Below, one piece after another: positions 17,623 to 26,110 of a stretch of 64,000 nucleotides of DNA. The stretch is from Pseudomonas sp. BP8. Its GTDB lineage: Bacteria; Pseudomonadota; Gammaproteobacteria; Pseudomonadales; Pseudomonadaceae. The position numbers and the translations under genes were made by a program. How positions within the stretch are numbered: the stretch's first letter is position 1; each line of letters starts with the position of its first letter. Where the stretch lies: contig NZ_JAGINK010000001.1 in the NCBI RefSeq assembly GCF_017875955.1, positions 5,114,501 through 5,178,500 of the forward strand. The letters are read 5' to 3'. Under the pieces are notes generated by a model. The model saw only the letters and a program-made list of their open reading frames with translations, was not told the origin of the DNA and did no database searches.

Positions 17623-18813
17623 CTAGATTTCGGCATCGAACACCAGCGTGGCTTGACCGCTATAGGTAGTACCGGCGTTGGGCAGCATGCTGCGCACATC
17701 GTCCTGGGCGACTTCGAAATGCATCTGCCCCGGGCGGTTGACGGTCGGTTGCACCGCATCGAACTGCAGCGCCTGGACACGCCCGCTAGGCAGCGCGAGA
17801 CGCTGTACCGGCCGGCCTCGGTACAAGATGCCTGCAGGCAAACTCACGGACAGCAGAACCGGGACCTGATCGCCCTTGTCGTTTTTAATCCCACAGCGGG
17901 TGTCAATGTCGTACTGGCACACCTTGTAGACCCTGAACGGGCCGGATGAAGACAGCTTGAAGGGCAAGTCGCGGTACAGCCGTTCAGGCACATGCCCTCG
18001 GGAGAGCCAGCCTTGCCAGCCGTTGCGCGGTTCCAGCACGGCGCGGTCGGTCCCCGGCGGAAACTCGAAGTAGAACGCATGCTGAACATCGAGCACGAAG
18101 TTGATCGTCACGCTGTTGTCGTTAAGCGCGCTGACACCATCGCCGAAGTCGAAATCGCGACCTGGGCCGATGCTGTAAGTGACGCTGCCCCGGTAGATGC
18201 CGGTTTTCATGCGAAAAGGTGCAGGCATGTTCAGGTTATACGACACGCCCATGTTAGTAACGCTGACCTCTGCGCGGTCACCTGGCTTGACTCTGGGGTT
18301 TCTTGAGTGGCATCCGCCCGGAGCTCTGGGATTGGTGACGTCCCAGAGAAAAAACACGTACGGTGGATTGCCGATGATCCCTGCCTTTGTGCAGCCGCCC
18401 TCGATAACAGCATTGTAAACCGGGCTTAAGTACCATTCTGGGCCTTGGGTTTTCTGGCTGACGCCGGTGAATTCGAACGACAGCGTATGGGGCTCACCGG
18501 TCTTTTCGTGAAAGACGTCAACCTGACGAATGCCAGGTAGCTGAATGTAGAACCGCTGCCGAGGGCCCTCTTCGACCGCTGTCTTGGAGTAGGTAATGGG
18601 CAAGTCGACCACATCATGGCTTGTACAGCGATAGGCAAATCGCTGACAGAACAGCGCAGGCGGCGTGGTATTTTCGAATTTGCCGGAGACATGTCCCAGA
18701 TACTGCGCAGACACCGTGGTCTCAAGTGCCTGGACAGTAGCGGCCATCTGCATCAGCAAGGCCAGCAGCCAGTACCCATGCCAACGCCGGTGGGAAGGAA
18801 TTATCGCCATCAT
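17623..18813 (-). CDS. CS1/cable-type pilus minor tip subunit (CfaE/CblD-like)
   Basis: 396-residue secreted protein: N-terminal signal sequence (hydrophobic WLLALLMQMAATVQA), then an adhesin-like region with several cysteines and a C-terminal pilin domain ending SGQATLVFDAEI. Size and position after chaperone and usher match the tip adhesin of alternate chaperone-usher (class 5) pili. Its ATG overlaps the chaperone stop by four bases (ATGA), so translation is coupled. The middle of the gene (about 18200-18700) looks less GC-rich than its neighbours, as is common for rapidly changing adhesins. Receptor unknown. Confidence 0.82.
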   Translation of the reverse strand: MMAIIPSHRRWHGYWLLALLMQMAATVQALETTVSAQYLGHVSGKFENTTPPALFCQRFAYRCTSHDVVDLPITYSKTAVEEGPRQRFYIQLPGIRQVDVFHEKTGEPHTLSFEFTGVSQKTQGPEWYLSPVYNAVIEGGCTKAGIIGNPPYVFFLWDVTNPRAPGGCHSRNPRVKPGDRAEVSVTNMGVSYNLNMPAPFRMKTGIYRGSVTYSIGPGRDFDFGDGVSALNDNSVTINFVLDVQHAFYFEFPPGTDRAVLEPRNGWQGWLSRGHVPERLYRDLPFKLSSSGPFRVYKVCQYDIDTRCGIKNDKGDQVPVLLSVSLPAGILYRGRPVQRLALPSGRVQALQFDAVQPTVNRPGQMHFEVAQDDVRSMLPNAGTTYSGQATLVFDAEI

Positions 18814-19544
18814 CCCTTCACCACCATGGCCTGATGCTCATTGCCTTCATGCAGCTCGAACTGATGCACTTTCTGCGCTTGGCCGTCGAACTGCCGGGAA
18901 CGCCCAGGCAGCAGATGATGCTTGGTTGCTGGCTCGCACTCGCGGTCGGCCGCCTGACACTGGCGAAAGTGATCGAGTACAACCGTGCTATTGCCCTGAT
19001 TGGACACCGTCAGTTGCCCATTCTGGCGTTGTATCGGCGTTTTGAAGCTGACCTCGGCGGGCCGCACGAACAACAGCGAGCCGTAACCGGCCAGCAGATT
19101 GACGCCGACCTTGAGGCTATCGCGGTACTGCTCGGCCTCTTGCTGATCGACGGCAAAACCGTCACCCAGCTCTGGCAGCACCGGCACGAAACGCAAGCGG
19201 AAATAGCGCTCCTGGTCACGCGAGCCACGGTACAAAAGGCGCACCGCCTGCATGCCGTTGGCCGGCACGATCAACCGCGCTGGGCTGGCGACCAGCCCAC
19301 GCTGCTCCAGCGGCAGGCCATCGGTGTCGACTTCACGGGCGACGCCATCGGCGTCGTAGATCAGCTCGGCGACACTGACCTTGACGAACGCCGTGGTGTC
19401 GCCGCCATTGCGGATGCGCTTGAGCAAGGTGCTCTTGCCGCTGTCGAGGTAATCGTAGAGCGCGCCGACATTCAGTTCGGGGGCAGCACTGACGCTCAGC
19501 GGGCTGAGCAACAGCGCCAGCAGGCTCAAGGGTAAAATCTTCAT
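18810..19544 (-). CDS. Alternate-type pilus periplasmic chaperone (CfaA/CblB-like)
   Basis: 244-residue periplasmic chaperone that would hold pilin subunits before delivery to the usher. It has a clean signal peptide (KILPLSLLALLLSPLSVSA) and two immunoglobulin-like halves. The N-terminal half has NGGDTTAFVKVSVAEL and PANGMQAVRLLYRG, typical of the CS1-class chaperones rather than PapD. The ATG at 19544 begins the signal peptide; upstream frame sequence is not protein-like. It starts 91 bases after the usher stop and overlaps the tip gene by 4 bases. Confidence 0.85.
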   Translation of the reverse strand: MKILPLSLLALLLSPLSVSAAPELNVGALYDYLDSGKSTLLKRIRNGGDTTAFVKVSVAELIYDADGVAREVDTDGLPLEQRGLVASPARLIVPANGMQAVRLLYRGSRDQERYFRLRFVPVLPELGDGFAVDQQEAEQYRDSLKVGVNLLAGYGSLLFVRPAEVSFKTPIQRQNGQLTVSNQGNSTVVLDHFRQCQAADRECEPATKHHLLPGRSRQFDGQAQKVHQFELHEGNEHQAMVVKG

Positions 19545-19635
19545 CGTGAGTAGTCTCCGTGGATGCATGAAGAGAGTAGTGATGCAGGCGTGTCGCTGGC
19601 CATGGCGCAACTGGCGGGAGATATCCCAAAATGCC

Positions 19636-22119
19636 TTAGGAAATTTCCGCAACGGGCCGCACAGGGCTGCAGGTCTGGTCACCCGCCAGGAGCACATCGC
19701 CCTCGCGTTGCAGCTGCTGCAGGTCGAGCTTCAGCTGGCAGACCAGCGTGCCTCGCTGGCGGATTTCCAGGGTCGGCGTCGATTCGCTCATCTCCACCGC
19801 AAAGAACCCATCGGCCTCGCTTACCGTGCGGCTGGCGTGATTGACCACCTGAGCACCGCGCAGCGCACGCCCATGGCCATCGAACAGGCGGCCAAGCACG
19901 GTGACCGTGCGTAACACGCGCAACTGCCGGTAGGCGATGCCGCCGCGATTGAGGTGGTAGTCGAGGCTGGGAGGCTGGATCACCGCTGCCGTCGCGTCGC
20001 TGCCGTCGAAGTCGAACTGCACCTGGCCGGCCTTGTAGGCCGCCACCGGGATGACGTTACGCCCCGGGCGCAAGCTGGCGGTGCTGCTGTCAGGGTCATC
20101 GGCACGCAGCGCAAGGTGCGGCAGGTCGGTCTCGACATCGACGATCAAGCCGGCCTGATACGGCAAGTACTGGCCACTCAGCGCTGCCTTGCCTCCACCT
20201 AGGGCGACCAGGCTCTGCAGGTTCAGTCCGCCGTTGAACTCGCCGTTATAGGACGACTGCTGGAAGTAGGCGTCGCCGTTGAGCCAGTGGTTCTCGAACT
20301 GAGTGTCGCCGCCCAGGCCGGCGCCATAGCGGTCGGCGCTGGCGGTCAGGCCGACGCTGCGCAACGGGCCGAAATCGACGTCCTGCTGATAGCCCAGTGA
20401 GGCGTTCAGGTCGCGCCCGCCATCGCGTGAGGTACGTGTGCCGAGGCTGGCAGACAGCCGCCGCCCGCCGTCGCCGAGGCTCATGCTCAGGGCCAGGTTG
20501 ACCCCGCGGCTGCGCGCATCGCCGGTGCCGAGCGTGCCTGGCCGGTCAAACAGGCTCAGTCGCCAGTTGGCGTCCGACCCCAGCAAGCGGCCGTAGTACG
20601 ACCAGCCAAGGTCCGCGCCCAGCCCGGCGCTGGCACCGCTGCTGTGGGACACACGCAGGCTCAGGCTGTTGCGCGGGTCGAGGCGATGGTTGATCGACAG
20701 CGACGATTGGGTTTGCCGCTGGACCCTCGGCTGCCCATTGGAAAAGCGTGTCAGCCGTGGCTGGGTTAGCCAGGAGCGGCTGTGGCTGGCCACCAGCGAA
20801 CCTTGTTCATAGGTGTGGATCGCCTGCAGGTCATAGCCGCTGCCGTGGTCCTGGGTCTGGAACAGGTTGCCGTACAGTTTGAAGCGGTCGCGCACGTCCC
20901 AGTCCAGCGAGGTGCCGTACTGCATGAAGGTATCGATACGCTGGGCCGACAGGCCGACAATCGCCCGTGGATGCAGCAGATAGTTGGCCAGCACGCCAGC
21001 ACTGAGGCTGTCATTGTGATCACTCTGCCAGTTGCTCAGCAGGCTGCTTTGCCGGCCCAGGTAGAGGTTGTAGCGCCAAGGCGCGTCGGTGCTGCGCCAG
21101 TTGCTCGGTTTGTAGATGAACGCCTGACTGCGCGAAGTGACCTGGCCATCTTCGACCAGGCGGATCTCGACTTCATAGATACCACCGGGCAGTACCCTGC
21201 TGTCGAGGGCCTGCAGGCCCGGCTGCACCGCCTGGCTGTTGATCAACACGCCATTGCGGTAGATCTCGGCCACGGCAGGCCGATCCGGGGTGACGTAGAT
21301 GGGCGTAGCGCTCGGCGCGCCGTTGTCGATCGCCAGGCCGTCGCTGCTACCGAACATGACGCCCACGGTGGTATCGGGGCTGGCGCCCATCAGCCGCGGC
21401 TGGCGGGTCAGGCCTTGTGCGCTGGGGGTAAAGTAACCCAGGCGGTAGAAGTGGTCGTCGACCAGGCGCTCGGCATACAGCTGGTCGAGGCGGTAACGGC
21501 TGCCCTGTTGGCTATCGCTGCCGCGGTCGAGCTGGCCGTCAGCGAGGGTTGTCCAGTTGCCGAGACTGCCCTGCCCTTGCACCGCGTAGCGACCGCTGGT
21601 GCCACGCCCGTCACTCACCAGATTGAGCTGGTTGCGCAGCAGCAGGCCATAGCTGCCCTGCTCGGGCAGGTGGTAGAAACGCTCGGCAGGCGTAGCGGTT
21701 TCGGCGCGGTTGGTCAGCAGCGATAACTGTGAGTTGATCAGGCTGTAGTGCAGCGCGCGCAAGCCGTCTGGGCAATCGCTTTGGCAGTCACCCAGGGCAC
21801 GGCCGTCGGCCAGACGCTCCTGCCAGCGCCGGCGCAGGCTTTCTGGCTCGCGGCTGTCCTGAGTGTCGGTGAATTCCAGCAGCTGTACCTGTTGATCACG
21901 GCTCAGTACTACCATGGCATCGCCCAGGTAGCGGCCATCCAGGTCTACTCGTACGGCAAGCGGCACATCGAAAAAGTGTGCCTGGAAATCGCGTGGCAGG
22001 CCTTCGATCTGGGCAATGGCCGTCGTCGGCTCGCTGCCATAGCACGGCACCGCAAGCAGACAGGCAGCCAGGGCCAAGCATCGGCGCAACGAAGCGATGT
22101 AGTTATCAATGATCGGCAT
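19636..22119 (-). CDS. Alternate-type outer-membrane pilus usher (CfaC/CblC-like)
   Basis: 827-residue outer-membrane usher that would secrete and assemble the pilus. After a signal peptide (ALAACLLAVPCYG) it shows many alternating beta segments of a barrel. It includes a plug/E-set region with QAVQPGLQALDSRVLPGGIYEVEI and a C-terminal carboxypeptidase-regulatory-like domain (LFDGHGRALRGAQVVNHASRTV). This layout belongs to the CS1/cable pilus class, whose ushers lack the large N-domain of FimD. The ATG at 22119 is chosen because it begins a signal peptide. A GTG 18 codons upstream is possible, as neither start has a strong ribosome site. Confidence 0.87.
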   Translation of the reverse strand: MPIIDNYIASLRRCLALAACLLAVPCYGSEPTTAIAQIEGLPRDFQAHFFDVPLAVRVDLDGRYLGDAMVVLSRDQQVQLLEFTDTQDSREPESLRRRWQERLADGRALGDCQSDCPDGLRALHYSLINSQLSLLTNRAETATPAERFYHLPEQGSYGLLLRNQLNLVSDGRGTSGRYAVQGQGSLGNWTTLADGQLDRGSDSQQGSRYRLDQLYAERLVDDHFYRLGYFTPSAQGLTRQPRLMGASPDTTVGVMFGSSDGLAIDNGAPSATPIYVTPDRPAVAEIYRNGVLINSQAVQPGLQALDSRVLPGGIYEVEIRLVEDGQVTSRSQAFIYKPSNWRSTDAPWRYNLYLGRQSSLLSNWQSDHNDSLSAGVLANYLLHPRAIVGLSAQRIDTFMQYGTSLDWDVRDRFKLYGNLFQTQDHGSGYDLQAIHTYEQGSLVASHSRSWLTQPRLTRFSNGQPRVQRQTQSSLSINHRLDPRNSLSLRVSHSSGASAGLGADLGWSYYGRLLGSDANWRLSLFDRPGTLGTGDARSRGVNLALSMSLGDGGRRLSASLGTRTSRDGGRDLNASLGYQQDVDFGPLRSVGLTASADRYGAGLGGDTQFENHWLNGDAYFQQSSYNGEFNGGLNLQSLVALGGGKAALSGQYLPYQAGLIVDVETDLPHLALRADDPDSSTASLRPGRNVIPVAAYKAGQVQFDFDGSDATAAVIQPPSLDYHLNRGGIAYRQLRVLRTVTVLGRLFDGHGRALRGAQVVNHASRTVSEADGFFAVEMSESTPTLEIRQRGTLVCQLKLDLQQLQREGDVLLAGDQTCSPVRPVAEIS

Positions 22120-22222
22120 GGGCGTCGGCGTCGCTTGCAGGCAATACCCGCCCTCCAACGGTGCAGGAAACACCGAAGCAGGGCAGGCAACAACGGATGG
22201 GGTTAACGCTGGGCGCAGCCGC

Positions 22223-22702
22223 TCAGGGCGCAGCGGTCTCGAACATCATGCTGACCAGGCCTTGGTAGTTGCCCGGCTCATAACCGGTGGTCGGCGCGGG
22301 TTTGGCCGACACGACAAAACCGATGGTCGCGCCCGGGGCGGCCTGGGCGGCGGAGACCACCTCGGAGGGTGTGGTCAACAGCAGCGTATCGCCAACCTGA
22401 ACATCCAGGCCAATGTTGTTGCTGCCATTGGCGATCACGGCGGGCGATATCAGGTAACCGGTGATCGGGCCAATGGTGCTCTTGACCTGCAACTGCTTGC
22501 GGATCGGCTCGAGCGTGGACTGGTAGGAGTTCCAGGTCATCTCCTGCGGATCGTTCATCCAGTTGCCGCCTACCGGTTCGACGTAAAACGCGGCGGTGGG
22601 GATCTGGGCAGTGATCTGCACCTGTTTTTCGATAGGGTCGGCGGCAATCGCCGAACCTGCGCAGAGCAAGGCCAGAGGAAGGGCAAGTAAGGTACGTTTC
22701 AC
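22223..22702 (-). CDS. CS1/cable-type major pilin (CfaB/CblA-like)
   Basis: 159-residue structural pilin, first gene of the operon. It has a signal peptide (RTLLALPLALLCAGSAIA), followed by DPIEKQVQITAQI. That short N-terminal strand (xEKxxxVTAxV in CfaB) is the donor strand of CS1-family pilins. The C-terminus PGNYQGLVSMMFE also fits the family's Y-x-G-x-V-x-x-x-x ending. Cysteines are absent from the mature part, as in CfaB. The start is a GTG at 22702, preceded by AAGGAG 8 bases upstream. The operon promoter should lie in 22703-22870. Confidence 0.87.
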   Translation of the reverse strand: MKRTLLALPLALLCAGSAIAADPIEKQVQITAQIPTAAFYVEPVGGNWMNDPQEMTWNSYQSTLEPIRKQLQVKSTIGPITGYLISPAVIANGSNNIGLDVQVGDTLLLTTPSEVVSAAQAAPGATIGFVVSAKPAPTTGYEPGNYQGLVSMMFETAAP

Positions 22703-22878
22703 GAATAAATCTCCTTGAAATGATCAATGCCTGACGGGACGTGCCCATTCAGTGAGGAGAATTATTCCGGGTTGCCTTGCCGCGAGGACTAAGACCGTTC
22801 CGAGCGCGCTTCGGAAATTTCCCAGCGAGCGCAGAATGCCATCAATGGGGTTGCGCGCACTTGCCGGCCCACAACGCA

Positions 22879-22904
22879 CAACGCCCCGACTAAGCGGGGC
22901 GTTG
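22879..22904. terminator. Hairpin downstream of actP
   Basis: Perfect 10-bp stem CAACGCCCCG / CGGGGCGTTG around the loop ACTAAG, placed 18 bases past the actP stop on the minus strand. There is no long T-run on that side, so termination may be partial. Confidence 0.7.
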
Positions 22905-22921
22905 TGTTCTAGCGCTCAGGC

Positions 22922-24586
22922 TTAGTGGGAAACCGCCCCACTGGCACCCAAGCCGGTTTGCGAACGCACGAACTGCGGGAAGAACAGCGCACGCTCGTTT
23001 TCTGCTGCGCTGGACTTGTCGGTGACCGAGAAGAACCAGATACCGACAAACGCGATCAGCATGGAGAACAGCGCTGGGTACTCGTACGGGTAGATGGCTT
23101 TCTCGTGGCCAAGGATCTGCACCCAGATGGTTGGGCCGAGGATCATCAGGCCAACCGCACTGACCAGCCCCAGCCAGCCGCCGATCATGGCGCCACGGGT
23201 GGTGAGCTTCTTCCAGTACATCGAGAGCAGCAGGACCGGGAAGTTGCAGCTGGCAGCAATCGAGAAGGCCAGGCCGACCATGAAGGCGATGTTCTGCTTC
23301 TCGAACAGGATGCCCAGGCCGATCGCGAGGATGCCGAGGAAGATCGTGGTGATCTTCGATACGCGGATCTCGTCCTTGTCGTTGGCCTTGCCCTTGCGCC
23401 AGACGCTGGCATACAGGTCGTGCGACACCGCCGAGGCACCGGCCAGGGTCAGCCCGGCAACCACGGCGAGGATGGTGGCGAAGGCCACCGCCGAGATGAA
23501 GCCGAGGAAGATGCTGCCACCCACGGCATCGGCCAGGTGCACCGCCGCCATGTTGTTGCCACCCAGCAGAGCGCCCGCGGCGTCCTTGAAGTCCGGGTTG
23601 GTGCTGACCAGCAGGATCGCGCCAAAGCCGATGATGAAGGTCAGGATGTAGAAGTAACCGATGAAACCGGTGGCGTAGAGCACGCTCTTGCGCGCTTCCT
23701 TGGCGTCGCTGACGGTGAAGAAGCGCATCAGGATGTGCGGCAGGCCAGCGGTACCGAACATCAGCGCCAGGCCCAGCGAGAACGCCGAGATCGGATCCTT
23801 GACCAGACCGCCAGGGCTCATGATCGCTTCACCCTTGGCGTGCACTTTGATTGCTTCGGAGAACAGCGTGTTGAAGTCGAAGTTGACGTGCTTCATGACC
23901 ATCAGCGCCATGAAGCTGGCACCGGAGAGCAGCAGCACGGCCTTGATGATCTGTACCCAGGTGGTGGCGAGCATGCCGCCAAACAGCACGTACATACACA
24001 TCAGGATGCCGACCAGGATCACCGCGACGTGGTAGTCGAGGCCGAACAGCAGCTCGATCAGCTTGCCCGCGCCGACCATCTGCGCGATCAGGTAGAAGGC
24101 CACCACCACCAGCGAGCCGGAGGCCGACAGGGTGCGGATCTGCTTTTGCCCGAGGCGGTACGAGGCGACGTCGGCAAAGGTGTACTTGCCCAGGTTGCGC
24201 AGGCGTTCGGCGATCAGGAAGAGAATGATCGGCCAGCCGACCAGGAAGCCGATCGAGTAGATCAGGCCGTCGTAGCCGGAGGTGAACACCAGGGCGGAAA
24301 TACCCAGGAAGGAGGCTGCCGACATGTAGTCACCGGCAATCGCCAGGCCGTTCTGAAAACCGGTGATCTTGCCGCCGGCGGCATAGTAGTCGGAGGCTGA
24401 CTTGTTGCGTTTCGACGCCCAGTAGGTAATCCCCAGGGTGAACAGGACGAAGGCCAGGAACATGACGATCGCAGACATGTTGAGCGGCTGTTTCTGCACC
24501 TCGCCGGTCAGCGCATCGGCTGCCCACACGGCGGGTGCAAAAACGCCGCAGGCCAGAACGGCCAGGGCTTTGACTGGGCGGTTCAT
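22922..24586 (-). CDS. actP: Cation/acetate symporter ActP
   Basis: 554-residue sodium:solute symporter family permease for acetate and other short monocarboxylates. It has a cleavable-looking N-terminal hydrophobic segment (VLACGVFAPAVWA) and about 13 further membrane helices. ActP-type sequence NGLAIAGDYMSAASFLGISALVF appears near residue 85, and VAGLTLAGASAVSHDLYASV in the second half. Its ATG overlaps the stop of the DUF485 gene by 4 bases, the conserved yjcH-actP arrangement. The acs gene normally linked to it in enterobacteria is not next to it here. Confidence 0.95.
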   Translation of the reverse strand: MNRPVKALAVLACGVFAPAVWAADALTGEVQKQPLNMSAIVMFLAFVLFTLGITYWASKRNKSASDYYAAGGKITGFQNGLAIAGDYMSAASFLGISALVFTSGYDGLIYSIGFLVGWPIILFLIAERLRNLGKYTFADVASYRLGQKQIRTLSASGSLVVVAFYLIAQMVGAGKLIELLFGLDYHVAVILVGILMCMYVLFGGMLATTWVQIIKAVLLLSGASFMALMVMKHVNFDFNTLFSEAIKVHAKGEAIMSPGGLVKDPISAFSLGLALMFGTAGLPHILMRFFTVSDAKEARKSVLYATGFIGYFYILTFIIGFGAILLVSTNPDFKDAAGALLGGNNMAAVHLADAVGGSIFLGFISAVAFATILAVVAGLTLAGASAVSHDLYASVWRKGKANDKDEIRVSKITTIFLGILAIGLGILFEKQNIAFMVGLAFSIAASCNFPVLLLSMYWKKLTTRGAMIGGWLGLVSAVGLMILGPTIWVQILGHEKAIYPYEYPALFSMLIAFVGIWFFSVTDKSSAAENERALFFPQFVRSQTGLGASGAVSH

Positions 24587-24894
24587 TGCTTGGCCTCCTC
24601 GAGGATTGCCTTGTTCAGCTGATCGAACTCGCCGTTGGCGCGACGCACGTAGATACCGGTCAGGACGAACGCCGAGAGGATCAGCCCAACACCGAGGGGA
24701 ATGCCCCAGGTGATCGACGACTCAGGGCTGATCTTGGCACCGAGCAAGTGCGGGCCATAGGCAATGAGGAGGATGAAAGCGCAGTAGAGGCCGAGCATGA
24801 TCGCCGAGAGAATCCAGGCGAAGCGTTCGCGTTTTGTGACCAGTTCCTTGAAGCGGGGACTGTTCTGTATCGAGAGGTAAATGCTGTCGTTCAT
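24583..24894 (-). CDS. yjcH: DUF485 membrane protein YjcH
   Basis: 103-residue inner-membrane protein with two helices (about 28-50 and 62-82) and the DUF485 N-terminal motif SPRFKELVTKRERFAW. It is almost always encoded directly upstream of actP and probably assists or modulates the permease; the mechanism is unknown. AGGA lies 9 bases before the ATG. Upstream, 24895-25017 carries the promoter region but no obvious conserved operator. Confidence 0.92.
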   Translation of the reverse strand: MNDSIYLSIQNSPRFKELVTKRERFAWILSAIMLGLYCAFILLIAYGPHLLGAKISPESSITWGIPLGVGLILSAFVLTGIYVRRANGEFDQLNKAILEEAKQ

Positions 24895-25017
24895 TGTTTT
24901 TGTCCTAGCAGCACAGATTAGGGATAACCCGCCTGTAACTTTATGCTGCCGTTGGACGCCAACCAGACGACCTTAGTCTTAGATGCAAGGGTGTTTTACT
25001 GATTTGGTAACAGAAGC

Positions 25018-25036
25018 GGGGCCGCTGTGCGGCCCC
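25018..25036. terminator. Terminator after the betaine-type binding protein gene
   Basis: Stem GGGGCCGC / GCGGCCCC with loop TGT, 20 bases beyond the stop at 25056 on the minus strand. Confidence 0.72.
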
Positions 25037-25055
25037 GATTCACCTTCTCAAAACC

Positions 25056-25904
25056 TTACTTACCGGTCCACTCAGCGACGCGGTCCGGATGCTTGGCCAC
25101 CCAGGCCTTGGCCGCCGCTTCCGGCTTGGCACCGTCCTGGATCGCCAGCATCACTTCGCCGATCTCATCCTTGGACTGCCACTGGAACTTCTTCAGGAAC
25201 GCCGCCACTTCCGGCGCCTTGCTGTCCAGCTCCTTGCTACCAATGCTGTTGACGGTCTCAGCCGCGCCGTACACGCCTTTCGGGTCTTCGAGGAACTTCA
25301 ACTTCCACTTGGCGAACATCCAGTGCGGCACCCAGCCGGTCACCGCGATCGATTGCTGCTTCGGATAGGCCCGGGTCAGCTCGGCCGTCATCCCTGCACC
25401 GGAGCTGGCCTGTAGTTTGTAACCGGTGAGGTCGTAGTCCTTGATCGCCTGTTCGGTCTTGATCATTACCCCGGAGCCTGCGTCGATACCAACGATCTTC
25501 TGCTTGAAGCTGGTATCGGTCTTGAGGTCTTCGATGCTGTTGGCCTTGACGTACTCGGGGACGATCAGGCCGATCTTGGCGTCTTTGAAGTTGGCCCCGT
25601 AGTCGACCACCTTGTCCTTGTTCTTGGCCCAGTACTCGCCGTGCGTTACCGGCAACCAGGCCGAGAGCATGGCGTCCAGCTTGCCGGTGGCCACCCCCTG
25701 CCACATGATGCCGGCAGCAACCGCCTGCAGCTTCACGTCGTAGCCGAGCTTCTCTTTGATCACCTCGGCTGCCACGTGGGTGGTGGCGACACTGTCGGCC
25801 CACCCATCGACATAACCGATGCTCACTTCTTTGGCCATTGCTTGCGCTGCGCTCATGGCCAACACCAGGGCGGATCCCACGCCCAGGAAACGTCGCATGT
25901 TCAT
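25056..25904 (-). CDS. Glycine-betaine/choline-type ABC substrate-binding protein (solitary)
   Basis: 282-residue periplasmic binding protein of the OpuAC/ProX type. A signal peptide (GSALVLAMSAAQAMA) is followed by VSIGYVDGWADSVATTHV. The aromatic residues that make the quaternary-ammonium cage in this family are visible in DGWADS, AWLPVTHGEYW and GWVPHWMFAKW. No permease or ATPase gene is adjacent. It therefore probably loads a shared transporter encoded elsewhere, as the orphan binding proteins BetX, CaiX and CbcX do in Pseudomonas (known). Which ligand it prefers cannot be read from sequence. The start is the ATG at 25904, with GAGGGG 8 bases upstream. Confidence 0.88.
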   Translation of the reverse strand: MNMRRFLGVGSALVLAMSAAQAMAKEVSIGYVDGWADSVATTHVAAEVIKEKLGYDVKLQAVAAGIMWQGVATGKLDAMLSAWLPVTHGEYWAKNKDKVVDYGANFKDAKIGLIVPEYVKANSIEDLKTDTSFKQKIVGIDAGSGVMIKTEQAIKDYDLTGYKLQASSGAGMTAELTRAYPKQQSIAVTGWVPHWMFAKWKLKFLEDPKGVYGAAETVNSIGSKELDSKAPEVAAFLKKFQWQSKDEIGEVMLAIQDGAKPEAAAKAWVAKHPDRVAEWTGK

Positions 25905-26110
25905 CAAAGCATCCCCTCGTCAGGTCTTGGAGATTGCATCATCAACCTGACACACGGTGCGACCTGCTCCACCTGCGACCTTTACCCCACCCAGATGCGA
26001 CAGCACTTGGCCATTAGCGCCATCGGGCGAGCGTGGCCTGCGCGATCCTTGCATGCCAAAGCGTTGACGCCGGGCATTTGCGGCTATCATCTAGCCCTTT
26101 GTGCCTGACG

